Under the pieces are notes generated by a model. It searched no databases, was not told where the DNA came from, and saw only the letters and a program-made list of their open reading frames with translations. This document shows positions 29,959 through 37,555 of a DNA stretch of 40,070 bases, piece by piece (position 1 is the stretch's first letter; every line of letters begins with the position of its first letter). The position numbers and the translations under genes were made by a program. Source of the stretch: a virus; IMG/VR virus record IMGVR_UViG_3300031711_000011, positions 1 through 40,070 of that record. The stretch is one strand, 5' to 3'.

Positions 29959-30946
29959 ATCACAGAAAAAATCGGCACGGCTGCTTTACTACGCGCCCAA
30001 CAAACAACCGTCGTACGGCACCGCCCTGGTCAATGGGAAGTTTGTCGCCGGCTGGCAGCAGCGGTTCGACGGCGCCGGCATCCTGGAACTGACGCCGACG
30101 AAGCGCACCGACAAGAACATGGCGAAGGGCACCGAGTTTGCCACCAACGAGCAGACCACGGGCTGGGACCTGAAGTTCGGGCACAAGTCCGACCTGGACG
30201 CGCGCCTGGCCGGCATGATCATGGCGTTCCTGCTGGGCTCGGACACCATTACCGGAGGCAGCGCGCCCTACACGCACAGCATGGCGTTTGAGGAGACCAC
30301 CACGCAGGCGGTGGCCACCAGCATCTACATGGTGGACACGGCGGCGATTGAGCGCACGCTCATCGACATGGCAATCAGCGACGTGACGCTGACCATTCCC
30401 GCGCGCGGCCCGTGCACCATTGAAGTGAACTGGATGGGCACGGGGCACTGGACCAACGGCACGCAGGCCACGCCGCCGGCGCTGGACCAGCCCACCTACA
30501 TCCTGGGCTCGGACTGCACCATGCAGCTCGGCCCGGTGGGCAGCCTGGCGTCCATGGTGGGCCGGCACATGACCACGACGTGGAAGTGGTCTACCGGCGT
30601 GGTGAATCACACCGCGCCCGGCGGGGGACTCTACGGGCTGTTCCCGCGGCTGGGACTGCGCAAGTTCAGCTTTGAATCGACCATCGCAGCCAAAGACACC
30701 GACGACATCTCCACGCTGCTTGAAGCGGACACGCTGTGCGGGCTGACCTGGGCCATCAACTCGGGCGCCCAGGCGCAGTTCAACATCACCGTGCCCAACT
30801 GCAGCCTGAAGGCGGCGAAGATGGGCTTTGACGGAAACATGACGGTGTGGCAGATCGAAAGCGACGAGACGCTGATGCTGGTGAGCGGCGGATCGCCGTT
30901 TACCGCGCAGGTGATCAACGGGGTGGCCAGCTACCTGGCGTCGTAA
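29945..30946 (+). CDS. Major tail tube protein, 333 aa
   Basis: Hexamers of this protein stack to form the siphovirus tail tube. The pattern of many short strands with MAGFESQKKSARLLYYAPNK, TDKNMAKGTEFATNEQTTGW, LAGMIMAFLLGSDTITGG, GTGHWTNGTQATPPALDQPT and FGLRK-like repeats fits the siphophage tube-2 type. It lacks a sheath partner, which supports a non-contractile tail. Its size is common for tube proteins with an added domain. Confidence 0.85.
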   Translation: MAGFESQKKSARLLYYAPNKQPSYGTALVNGKFVAGWQQRFDGAGILELTPTKRTDKNMAKGTEFATNEQTTGWDLKFGHKSDLDARLAGMIMAFLLGSDTITGGSAPYTHSMAFEETTTQAVATSIYMVDTAAIERTLIDMAISDVTLTIPARGPCTIEVNWMGTGHWTNGTQATPPALDQPTYILGSDCTMQLGPVGSLASMVGRHMTTTWKWSTGVVNHTAPGGGLYGLFPRLGLRKFSFESTIAAKDTDDISTLLEADTLCGLTWAINSGAQAQFNITVPNCSLKAAKMGFDGNMTVWQIESDETLMLVSGGSPFTAQVINGVASYLAS

Positions 30947-30949
30947 GAG

Positions 30950-30977
30950 CAGGGAACAGGGAACAGGGATCAGGGAT
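30950..30977 (+). repeat. CAGGGAW heptameric tandem repeat (4 copies)
   Basis: Two CAGGGAA units and two CAGGGAT units run head to tail just after the tube gene stop. Heptad repeats of this sequence are an uncommon signature that I associate with Acidobacteriota-type genomes. They lie in the leader of the next small gene. Confidence 0.8.
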
Positions 30978-30999
30978 CAAAAAAACAACGGAGGCAACA

Positions 31000-31257
31000 A
31001 TGCACTACGGAAATGGTGAAGAAGCAAGAGTCGGCGACCTCGCCGTGTTTATGGAAAACGATGAACAGGTCGCGGGTCTTGTCAGCAAGCTGCTGCCGAG
31101 CTGCGGCTCAACCTGCAACCTTCAAATCATGCCGCTTGCACAACGGACCGGCACAGATGGCTCATGGTTCCCGATTGTGGGCCAGAGCGGCTGGTACAAA
31201 ACAGCCAGCAGTGGATTTCCGCTGGTCCCCAAAGAGGGACAGCAGGCGACCGGCTGA
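31000..31257 (+). CDS. Hypothetical protein after tail tube, 85 aa
   Basis: ATG 31000 has GGAGG upstream. The protein has a strand-rich start (GEEARVGDLAVFMENDEQVA) and a C-terminal QSGWYKTASSGFPLVPKEGQ. Two cysteines do not form a clear site. It lies between the tube gene and a strong terminator, suggesting expression together with the tube. No family is recognised. Confidence 0.65.
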   Translation: MHYGNGEEARVGDLAVFMENDEQVAGLVSKLLPSCGSTCNLQIMPLAQRTGTDGSWFPIVGQSGWYKTASSGFPLVPKEGQQATG

Positions 31258-31271
31258 CACTTTCGCATGAC

Positions 31272-31310
31272 CGGCGCGCGTCCGGTGACCTTGATGCGCG
31301 CCGCCTTTTT
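31272..31310 (+). terminator. Intrinsic terminator after tube/85-aa genes
   Basis: An 8-bp GC stem (CGGCGCGC 31272-31279, GCGCGCCG 31296-31303) is followed shortly by TTTTT (31306-31310). Transcription beyond it would be reduced, lowering synthesis of the chaperone and tape measure relative to the tube. The rest of 31311-31434 holds a second small hairpin (31383-31399) and the ribosome site of the next gene. Confidence 0.7.
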
Positions 31311-31434
31311 CCTGTAGCACCGGCTGCGTTCTACGGCGGCCGAGAGACCGGCGCTCACGCTCTGCGAGGCGGTCAAGATTCACGGAGTCCTTCACTCCGC
31401 CGGCAACACAAAATCCAACCGTGAAGGAATTTCC

Positions 31435-32187
31435 ATGACTACATCCGCATCTCCGCTTATTAACCTGGCTGCCGGACGCACGATCGTGATCCAGCAAAAA
31501 GGCCACGCCTACACCTTTAAACTGCGCCGCATTGAGGAGAAGGACTGGCTGCGCTACTTCGCGGCCATCGTCTCCACATCAGAACAGAAGGGCCGCGAAG
31601 TGACGCGCGAGACCGACGCCACCAGCGCCGGCCTGGAACTGCTGGAGACCGTTCTTGAGAGCGTGGACGGCTACCGGCTACCGGCGGGCGTCTCCGGATT
31701 CAGCGAAGCGAGCGACCGAAGCTGGATCAGCCAGATCCCGATGGGGCATCGACTGGGCGTGCTGGATGTGCTGATGGACGTGCGCCTGGCGGAGGACGAG
31801 GATGACGAGCTGCCATTGACGCTGGGGACGGAAACGGTGGCGCTGGAAGTGCTGTGGACGGCGAACGCGGATGGCCACATGACGCGCGTGCGCACCGTGC
31901 ACGAGTTCCGGCCGCCCAGCGCCGAGCAGACGCGCAGCTACATGCGCGAGAGCAGCCGAGCCCGCGTGGTGGGCGGGGCGCGCAGCGGCAAGACCATTTA
32001 CACCGGCGCGCAGAAGTCGCTGTGCGGGATCTACGACGAGCTGATTGTGAGCGTGGCCGGCTACGCGATCAACGGCGAGGAACTGGGGCCGAACGCGGCG
32101 GCGGAGAAGATTGCGCAGTGGATGGACGCGCGGCACAAGGTGGCGGCGGCCTCGCGGCTGTTTGCCAGTGTGGAGACGGAGGGCTGA
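31435..32187 (+). CDS. Tail assembly chaperone-type protein, 250 aa
   Basis: ATG 31435 follows GTGAAGGAATTTCC. The protein lies between tube and tape-measure genes, the usual place for the chaperone that coats the tape measure during assembly. It has GHAYTFKLRRIEEKDWLRYF, ELLETVLESVDGYRLP, RLGVLDVLMDVRLAEDE and a helical C-terminal end (NAAAEKIAQWMDARHKVAAA). No frameshift site linking it to the next ORF is evident. The role is assigned mainly by position. Confidence 0.75.
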   Translation: MTTSASPLINLAAGRTIVIQQKGHAYTFKLRRIEEKDWLRYFAAIVSTSEQKGREVTRETDATSAGLELLETVLESVDGYRLPAGVSGFSEASDRSWISQIPMGHRLGVLDVLMDVRLAEDEDDELPLTLGTETVALEVLWTANADGHMTRVRTVHEFRPPSAEQTRSYMRESSRARVVGGARSGKTIYTGAQKSLCGIYDELIVSVAGYAINGEELGPNAAAEKIAQWMDARHKVAAASRLFASVETEG

Positions 32188-32345
32188 TGAACCGCTTCAA
32201 AGGGTTGAATCACGACGCGAAGATCTGGCACAGCGCCAGCGGCCCGCTCAAAAGCCTCAAGGTGAAGCGGCCCGCCGGCATGAGCGGGCGGCAGTGGAAG
32301 AAGGCGAGAAAAACCGCTCGCCGACAAGAGGCTGTGCCCGCATGA
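32187..32345 (+). CDS. Small basic protein, 52 aa
   Basis: ATG 32187 forms a TGATG junction with the chaperone gene, and GGAGGG lies upstream. The protein is highly basic (RFKGLNHDAKIWHSASGPLK; WKKARKTARRQEAVPA). It may be the second chaperone partner or an RNA-binding peptide. It overlaps the following gene by ATGA. Confidence 0.65.
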   Translation: MNRFKGLNHDAKIWHSASGPLKSLKVKRPAGMSGRQWKKARKTARRQEAVPA

Positions 32346-32728
32346 TCGACGTCACGCGCGACCAGGAAGGGCTGATCCAGGCAGTGCAGGAACTGCTGGA
32401 GGAGGAGTTTGCCTTCTCGCGCGTGCGGCGGATCTTTGACGCGGCGGAGGGCGAAGAGCGCGAGCACGCGCTGCGCAGCCTGCCGCCGCGCTTGCTTTCT
32501 CCGGGCTACTACCGCTGGGCCGCATACCTGTTGTGGCTGGAGCAGCGCACTGAATTTCTGAGCCGCCTGGACGCCGCGGAGATGGAAGGCCTGGTGGCGG
32601 TGAAGCGGGCGCGCGGCCAGTGGGAATCGCAGCATCCGGCGTGCCCCTGCGGCGCGCGCCAGGAGAGCCGCTTCCAATCGCACTGCATGAGCTGCGGGCT
32701 TACGTTCCACAAGCGGGAGGCTGCATGA
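32342..32728 (+). CDS. Hypothetical protein with C-terminal zinc ribbon, 128 aa
   Basis: ATG 32342 overlaps the previous stop. Residues 1-95 are helical (GLIQAVQELLEEEFAFSRVR; YYRWAAYLLWLEQRTEFLSR). The last 30 residues contain ACPCGARQESRFQSHCMSCG, a compact zinc-ribbon site. A chaperone-like helical part with a zinc tail just before the tape measure is unusual. Function unknown. Confidence 0.7.
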   Translation: MIDVTRDQEGLIQAVQELLEEEFAFSRVRRIFDAAEGEEREHALRSLPPRLLSPGYYRWAAYLLWLEQRTEFLSRLDAAEMEGLVAVKRARGQWESQHPACPCGARQESRFQSHCMSCGLTFHKREAA

Positions 32729-35700
32729 GCGGCGCGTCCGGTTCCGATATCCAGATCTCCATCACCGTGGTGGACAAGAACGGCGTGGCCACGGTGCAGC
32801 AGCTAGAAAACGCTGTGAAGAGCCTGGGAGACGCCGGAGAGACGGGCGGCCAGCGCGCGGGCAACGGCATGAAAGCGATCGGCGGCCACGCGCTCACCTC
32901 GCTGGATAACGTGAGATTGCTCCGCGACGATCTGGGTATCCGTATCCCGCGCTCGATGGAGAGAGCAATTGCGCAAAGCCAACTGCTGAGCACGGCCATT
33001 GGCGGCATTGGAACGGGGTTGCTGGCCGTGGGCAGCGTGGAGATCTTCGCCCGGCTTGGCGAGGGCATTTACAACGCCTACGAAAAGTATGTGAGCCTGA
33101 CGGCCGTGGCGCAGCAGTACAACGAGGAGCTGGCGAAAAAGAAGGACGAAGACTTCATCAATCCCCACACTATCGAGACGGCGATTCTGCGCCTCAACCA
33201 GGCGACGGAGTCAGCGCAAAAGCTCCATGACGTGGCTGTCTCAATGCGCGGTGACTTCTGGTCAGAGGTGGCCGCCGGCTTTGGCACGGGGGGACTACAG
33301 GGCGGAGTGTTGGCAGGCGCAACCAATCTGGTGGGATCGCATGGCCTGGAGGAATCGTCTGTAAACGCGCGCGGCCAGGCGGATGCGCTTGAAGAGAAGG
33401 ACGCGGAGCTGCAGCAGCGCATGTTGCTCGGTCGCATCGACCTGCGGCACGCCGGCGACGCTGACCTGAAAGGCCTGGCGCAGATCAACGCGGAAGAACA
33501 GAAGCGGCTGCGGACCATTGAGCAGCAGGCTATATACGCCAGGGGACTTGATAGCGCAAAGGGCAATCCAGCGGCGCAGGACGCGATCGGCGCCGCCGAA
33601 CACCAGCAGATGCAGATTGCCGAGGTGGAGGCGAACGCGAAACGCGCGGAGCTGGCCCGTAATGAGATTGGCGAGCTGGAGAAGCTGCGCGCGCAGGCGC
33701 TGCAGGCCGGACTGCAGGGCAACGCGCTTTACTACGCGCAGGAGCAGAGCGAGATCGACAGCGTCACGCGGAAGTTCCTTGACGGGCAGATGACGCGCGG
33801 CACAGCGATCAACGAGGTTTACGCCATCCAGGACCGCTTTTTTGGTGAAGCGCAGAAGCGCCAGGACGAGCTGGACGCGCAGACGCGGAAGATGGAGGCC
33901 GATGCAGCTACCGCTGGCCTCACCGGCATCGCGAGGATCCAGGCCGAAAATCAGGCGGCGCTGGCGGCGATTGACGAACGCGAGCGGAAGGAAGGAGCGG
34001 GATCCGAAACGGGCGCGCAAAAGAAGGACTTCGATCGCCAGCGCGCGGCCACCGGACAATCAGGCGCGCAGAAGCAGGCGGAGAGCGAGCGCCAGTACTA
34101 CGAAGAGATGACCCAGATGATGGACGGGTTTGTTGGCCACAACCTGCAAGGGTACGCACAGATTGCGTTGGAGGCGCAAAAGGACGCGGAGCAGGTGGCG
34201 AAGAAGTGGGGCGAGACGTGGGGCCAGATGACCATGATGGATGCCGGCTACCTGGATTCGCTGGAAAACATGGCTGCGAATATTGGGCAGATTTACGCGC
34301 GCGCGGACCGGGACGTGGTGAAGGAACACCAGCAGACGATGGACGAGCTGCGCAAGGAAGAGGAGCTGGCGGCGCGCGACAGCCTGCCGCCGTGGGTTGC
34401 CGCGGAGCTGGGAATTAAACAGGAATTCGACGATCGGCTGCACAAGGCGAAAGAGATAGAAGATCAGCAGCTTGCATATGCGGGCGCGAACGCCGATTTG
34501 CGGTTCAAAATTGAGCAGGATTACAACGCGCGAGTGACCGCGGCGGCGGCGGTGGCGAACGCGCAGATGCAGCGCCAGATGGAGGAGACGCGGGACAAGC
34601 TGGCGTCGTCGCTGAACAGCTTCTTCCAGAACCCGGCGAAGTTTATTGAGAACCGCGCCATGGAAACCGCGTTCCAGTACATGGCGAACGGGATGATGCA
34701 GCTTTTCCAGGGGCACCAGGGGAACGCCGGCGTTGGCGTGCTGGGCTGGCTGTTCGGGATGAACGGGCAGGCGTCGACCTCGACCAATCCCGGCACGTTT
34801 GGGCACAGTCTTTTTTCGAGCGGCGGCGACACGACGGGGTTCAGCGCGTTCAGCGCGGGCTCGTCGACGCTGCAGACGGGCGCGCTGACTCTCCAGACCG
34901 CGTCTCAGACGCTGCTGCAGGCCGCACAGAGCATGATGACGCAGGGCGGCGGCGCCGGCGTGGCGGCGGATCTGGGGCTGCCGGGCTTTGGAGGAATCTC
35001 CTCCGGATCCACGTCGTCCGATCTGGGAAGCGCCGTGGGATCGGCGGCCGCGGGTGGAACGGGCGGCGGCGGCGGCATCAGCGACGCCGATATGGCACAA
35101 CTGGCAGGCGACACCGGGCCAAACGCGAATGGCGGATTCAGCAGCGTGGGCGGCGGCTTGACCCAGGGCGCGGCGGCGGCCGGCGGCACCACCGGCAAGT
35201 GGATGGGCGTGGGCGGCGCTGCCGTGACGGGCGCGATGGGGCTTTACAGCGCGTATGAGAATTCAGACCCGGTGGGGGGAGCGATCAGCGGCGCCATGAG
35301 CGGCGCGGAGATTGGCACCGCGTTTGCGCCGGGAGTGGGGACGGTGATTGGCGCGCTGGCGGGGGGGGTGGCGGGGCTACTGGCGGGACTGTTTGGCGAC
35401 AAGGGGAAAGGCGAAGCGCAGGACCTGGACTGGAAGACGATTCAGCCGGGCATTGCGAACGAGCTGCAGCAGTTCAACTCCGGGCAGACCGGATACAACC
35501 AGGCGGCGCAGTATCTGGACCAGCTTCAGGTGGAGTCGATTGCGCAGACCAACTCATGGGGCAGCGGCGCGCGGAGCTGGTACTCAGGACACATTCTGCC
35601 GGAGATTCAGGCGGCCCAGGCACAGCTTGCGCGGGAGGAAAAAGGCAACCGCAGCCTGGTGGGCCTGAGCGCGGCGCAATACCACACCGGCGGCATTGTG

Positions 35701-36021
35701 AACGACTTTGGCGACCTGGCTCTGAACTCCGCCGAAGGATTCATCCTGGCCAAGCGCGGCGAGACCATGATGACGGCGGCGGCCACCAGCAGCTACGCGC
35801 CCATGCTGCACGCGATGAACAACGGCGCGATAACGCCGGCGATGCTGCGCGGATCGCAGATGGTGCCGGCCGGCGCGGGCGCGGGCGGCGGCGCGCCGAT
35901 TTACATAAGCGCATGGGATGCGCAGAGCGTGCAGCAATGGCTTGCGCGCGGCGGCGCTACGCAGATCCGCCAGGGCAGCAACATGGCCACGTCGCAATAC
36001 GGCGGGAAGGGAGTGCGCTGA
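32725..36021 (+). CDS. Tail tape-measure protein, 1098 aa
   Basis: The tape measure sets tail length and may be ejected with the DNA. ATG 32725 overlaps the previous stop (ATGA). The N-terminal half is predicted coiled coil, rich in Q, E, A and K (LDAQTRKMEADAATAGLTGI; EKLRAQALQAGLQGNALYYA). A hydrophobic stretch lies near residue 95. The C-terminal third is Gly-rich with membrane-like segments (GTVIGALAGGVAGLLAGLFG). By the usual rule of about 0.15 nm per residue the tail would be roughly 165 nm long (inference). Confidence 0.93.
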   Translation: MSGASGSDIQISITVVDKNGVATVQQLENAVKSLGDAGETGGQRAGNGMKAIGGHALTSLDNVRLLRDDLGIRIPRSMERAIAQSQLLSTAIGGIGTGLLAVGSVEIFARLGEGIYNAYEKYVSLTAVAQQYNEELAKKKDEDFINPHTIETAILRLNQATESAQKLHDVAVSMRGDFWSEVAAGFGTGGLQGGVLAGATNLVGSHGLEESSVNARGQADALEEKDAELQQRMLLGRIDLRHAGDADLKGLAQINAEEQKRLRTIEQQAIYARGLDSAKGNPAAQDAIGAAEHQQMQIAEVEANAKRAELARNEIGELEKLRAQALQAGLQGNALYYAQEQSEIDSVTRKFLDGQMTRGTAINEVYAIQDRFFGEAQKRQDELDAQTRKMEADAATAGLTGIARIQAENQAALAAIDERERKEGAGSETGAQKKDFDRQRAATGQSGAQKQAESERQYYEEMTQMMDGFVGHNLQGYAQIALEAQKDAEQVAKKWGETWGQMTMMDAGYLDSLENMAANIGQIYARADRDVVKEHQQTMDELRKEEELAARDSLPPWVAAELGIKQEFDDRLHKAKEIEDQQLAYAGANADLRFKIEQDYNARVTAAAAVANAQMQRQMEETRDKLASSLNSFFQNPAKFIENRAMETAFQYMANGMMQLFQGHQGNAGVGVLGWLFGMNGQASTSTNPGTFGHSLFSSGGDTTGFSAFSAGSSTLQTGALTLQTASQTLLQAAQSMMTQGGGAGVAADLGLPGFGGISSGSTSSDLGSAVGSAAAGGTGGGGGISDADMAQLAGDTGPNANGGFSSVGGGLTQGAAAAGGTTGKWMGVGGAAVTGAMGLYSAYENSDPVGGAISGAMSGAEIGTAFAPGVGTVIGALAGGVAGLLAGLFGDKGKGEAQDLDWKTIQPGIANELQQFNSGQTGYNQAAQYLDQLQVESIAQTNSWGSGARSWYSGHILPEIQAAQAQLAREEKGNRSLVGLSAAQYHTGGIVNDFGDLALNSAEGFILAKRGETMMTAAATSSYAPMLHAMNNGAITPAMLRGSQMVPAGAGAGGGAPIYISAWDAQSVQQWLARGGATQIRQGSNMATSQYGGKGVR

Positions 36022-36818
36022 TGCCGCAGACGGACATCATGAACCCGACGCCGCACCACCCGCTGAACCCGGACTATAGTTTCCAGCGCAAGCGGCCGGT
36101 GACGCACCTGAACCAGAAGGCGAAGCTGGGCGCGCCGTACTTCCGCAACCTGACGGACGTGGGCCACCAGTTTCTTTTGAATTGGATGGACCGGCCGGTG
36201 GAAGCCGCGGACGAGCTGAAGTGGTACTACGAGCAATATCGCGACGGCTACTTCACCTGGATTGATCACGAGGGCGGCGGCCGAAACTACGTGGGCCGCT
36301 TCAGCTCACCGGTGGAACCGCAGCCCACTGCGCACAATCACTGGTCCATCCAGATGGTGACCTTTGACGAAGTGCCGGGGGCCACCATGCTGCAGTATCC
36401 GAACCGCTGGGATAAGGACGCCATTTGGCAGTTGCTGGTGAGTGACTTTGGCGACGTGATGGTGGCCACGAACGGAAGCTGGACGCTGACTGCGAACGCA
36501 GCCGCGCTGAGCAAATACAACTGGGTGGGAGCCAACACCAACACCACGGACTGGGCCGCGTACCGTTACCTGGGCTACGGCTTTCAGTTCTGGGCTTACA
36601 CCGGGCCGGCGATGGGAAAGGCCAACCTGGTGCTGGACGGAACGGTACTGACGACGATCGACTTTTATTCCGCCGGCAGCACGCAAAGGGTGATGCTGTG
36701 GCAGCAGCTCGCGGTGCCGCTGGGCGTGCACCTGGTGCAGCTTGTGGCCACCAACACCAAGAACGGCGCATCGAGCGCAAACACCGTGGCGTGGGACGCG
36801 CTGAAGGTGATGCGATGA
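36021..36818 (+). CDS. Distal-tail-type protein with C-terminal carbohydrate-binding-like domain, 265 aa
   Basis: ATG 36021 forms a TGATG junction with the tape-measure gene. Residues 1-130 look like a tail-tip adaptor (NPDYSFQRKRPVTHLNQKAK; LKWYYEQYRDGYFTWIDHEG; WSIQMVTFDEVPGA). Residues 145-265 follow the beta-sandwich pattern of galactose-binding modules: GSWTLTANAAALSKYNW, YGFQFWAYTGPAMGKANLVL, TIDFYSAGSTQRV, LGVHLVQLVATNTKNGAS. Such domains help phages hold surface sugars. The order tape measure, this gene, DUF2163-type gene, tip gene is usual for this phage type. Confidence 0.8.
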   Translation: MPQTDIMNPTPHHPLNPDYSFQRKRPVTHLNQKAKLGAPYFRNLTDVGHQFLLNWMDRPVEAADELKWYYEQYRDGYFTWIDHEGGGRNYVGRFSSPVEPQPTAHNHWSIQMVTFDEVPGATMLQYPNRWDKDAIWQLLVSDFGDVMVATNGSWTLTANAAALSKYNWVGANTNTTDWAAYRYLGYGFQFWAYTGPAMGKANLVLDGTVLTTIDFYSAGSTQRVMLWQQLAVPLGVHLVQLVATNTKNGASSANTVAWDALKVMR

Positions 36819-37555
36819 ACCTGCCTCCGGCTCCCAACGCGCCGAAGGCAACGCCCGCGGCGGGCTCACTGGCGGGGATTGTAGGCGCGGCCTCGGGCCA
36901 GGCACCGGTATTCCTGCTGGACGTGGTGCGCACCAACGGAGACAGTTTCCACTGGGCGGACGCGCCGTTTACCACCACACCTGTGCACACCGGCAACACT
37001 CCGGCGTGGGCGGCAGGGCTGCTGAATCCGCCGCCGATTTGGGATAACTACTACTTCCCCTGGCTGATGAACGCGGACGGATTCCACCTGTACCGGACCA
37101 TGCAGGCCGACTCGGCGACCTTGGTTGTGCAGAATGTGACGGGTAACTCCCTGCAGCGCGACGTGGCCGGCCTGCTGCGCGGAGCTACATTCGAGGGCGC
37201 GCTGTTTGCCTTTCGTATCTTCCAGCCGGAGTCGCAGGAGGCCACATTTGAATATCATGGACGGCTGACCCTTGTAAGTGCGGGCGAAATGCAGTGCCAG
37301 TTCGGCACGGTGCCACTGTTCGACGAGGGGAACGTTGACGCGAACCCTTACGAGTACTCCGAGATGTGCCAATGGACTTACGCCCACCCAGGCTGTGACG
37401 ACGCCACGAACAATCCCTGCCAGAACACCTACTCCACCTGCAGACAGACCAACCGCTTCCGCGGGGTGCTGAACACGTTCCAGGTAAATGTGGGCAACGG
37501 CGACACTTTGGCCCAGATACAGACGGCGGTGCCCAACCGCGCGAGGATGTTCTGA
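36815..37555 (+). CDS. DUF2163/phage BR0599-family tail protein, 246 aa
   Basis: ATG 36815 overlaps the previous stop. The first half is beta-rich (VFLLDVVRTNGDSFHWADAP; TFEGALFAFRIFQPESQEAT). The C-terminal part has the family's cysteine pattern, YAHPGCDDATNNPC then NTYSTCRQTNRFRGVL, which may bind metal or form cross-links at the tail tip. It corresponds to the gene next to the tip or hub protein in many siphophages and in gene-transfer agents. Confidence 0.85.
   Translation: MNLPPAPNAPKATPAAGSLAGIVGAASGQAPVFLLDVVRTNGDSFHWADAPFTTTPVHTGNTPAWAAGLLNPPPIWDNYYFPWLMNADGFHLYRTMQADSATLVVQNVTGNSLQRDVAGLLRGATFEGALFAFRIFQPESQEATFEYHGRLTLVSAGEMQCQFGTVPLFDEGNVDANPYEYSEMCQWTYAHPGCDDATNNPCQNTYSTCRQTNRFRGVLNTFQVNVGNGDTLAQIQTAVPNRARMF

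Noticed and set aside
29945-30946. Contractile tail sheath
   Set aside because: The protein is short and tube-like, and no sheath, baseplate wedge or spike gene follows. The tail is non-contractile.
31435-32345. Programmed frameshift joining the tail chaperone to the next ORF
   Set aside because: No slippery heptamer is visible near the end of the first gene, and the second gene has its own ribosome site and ATG.
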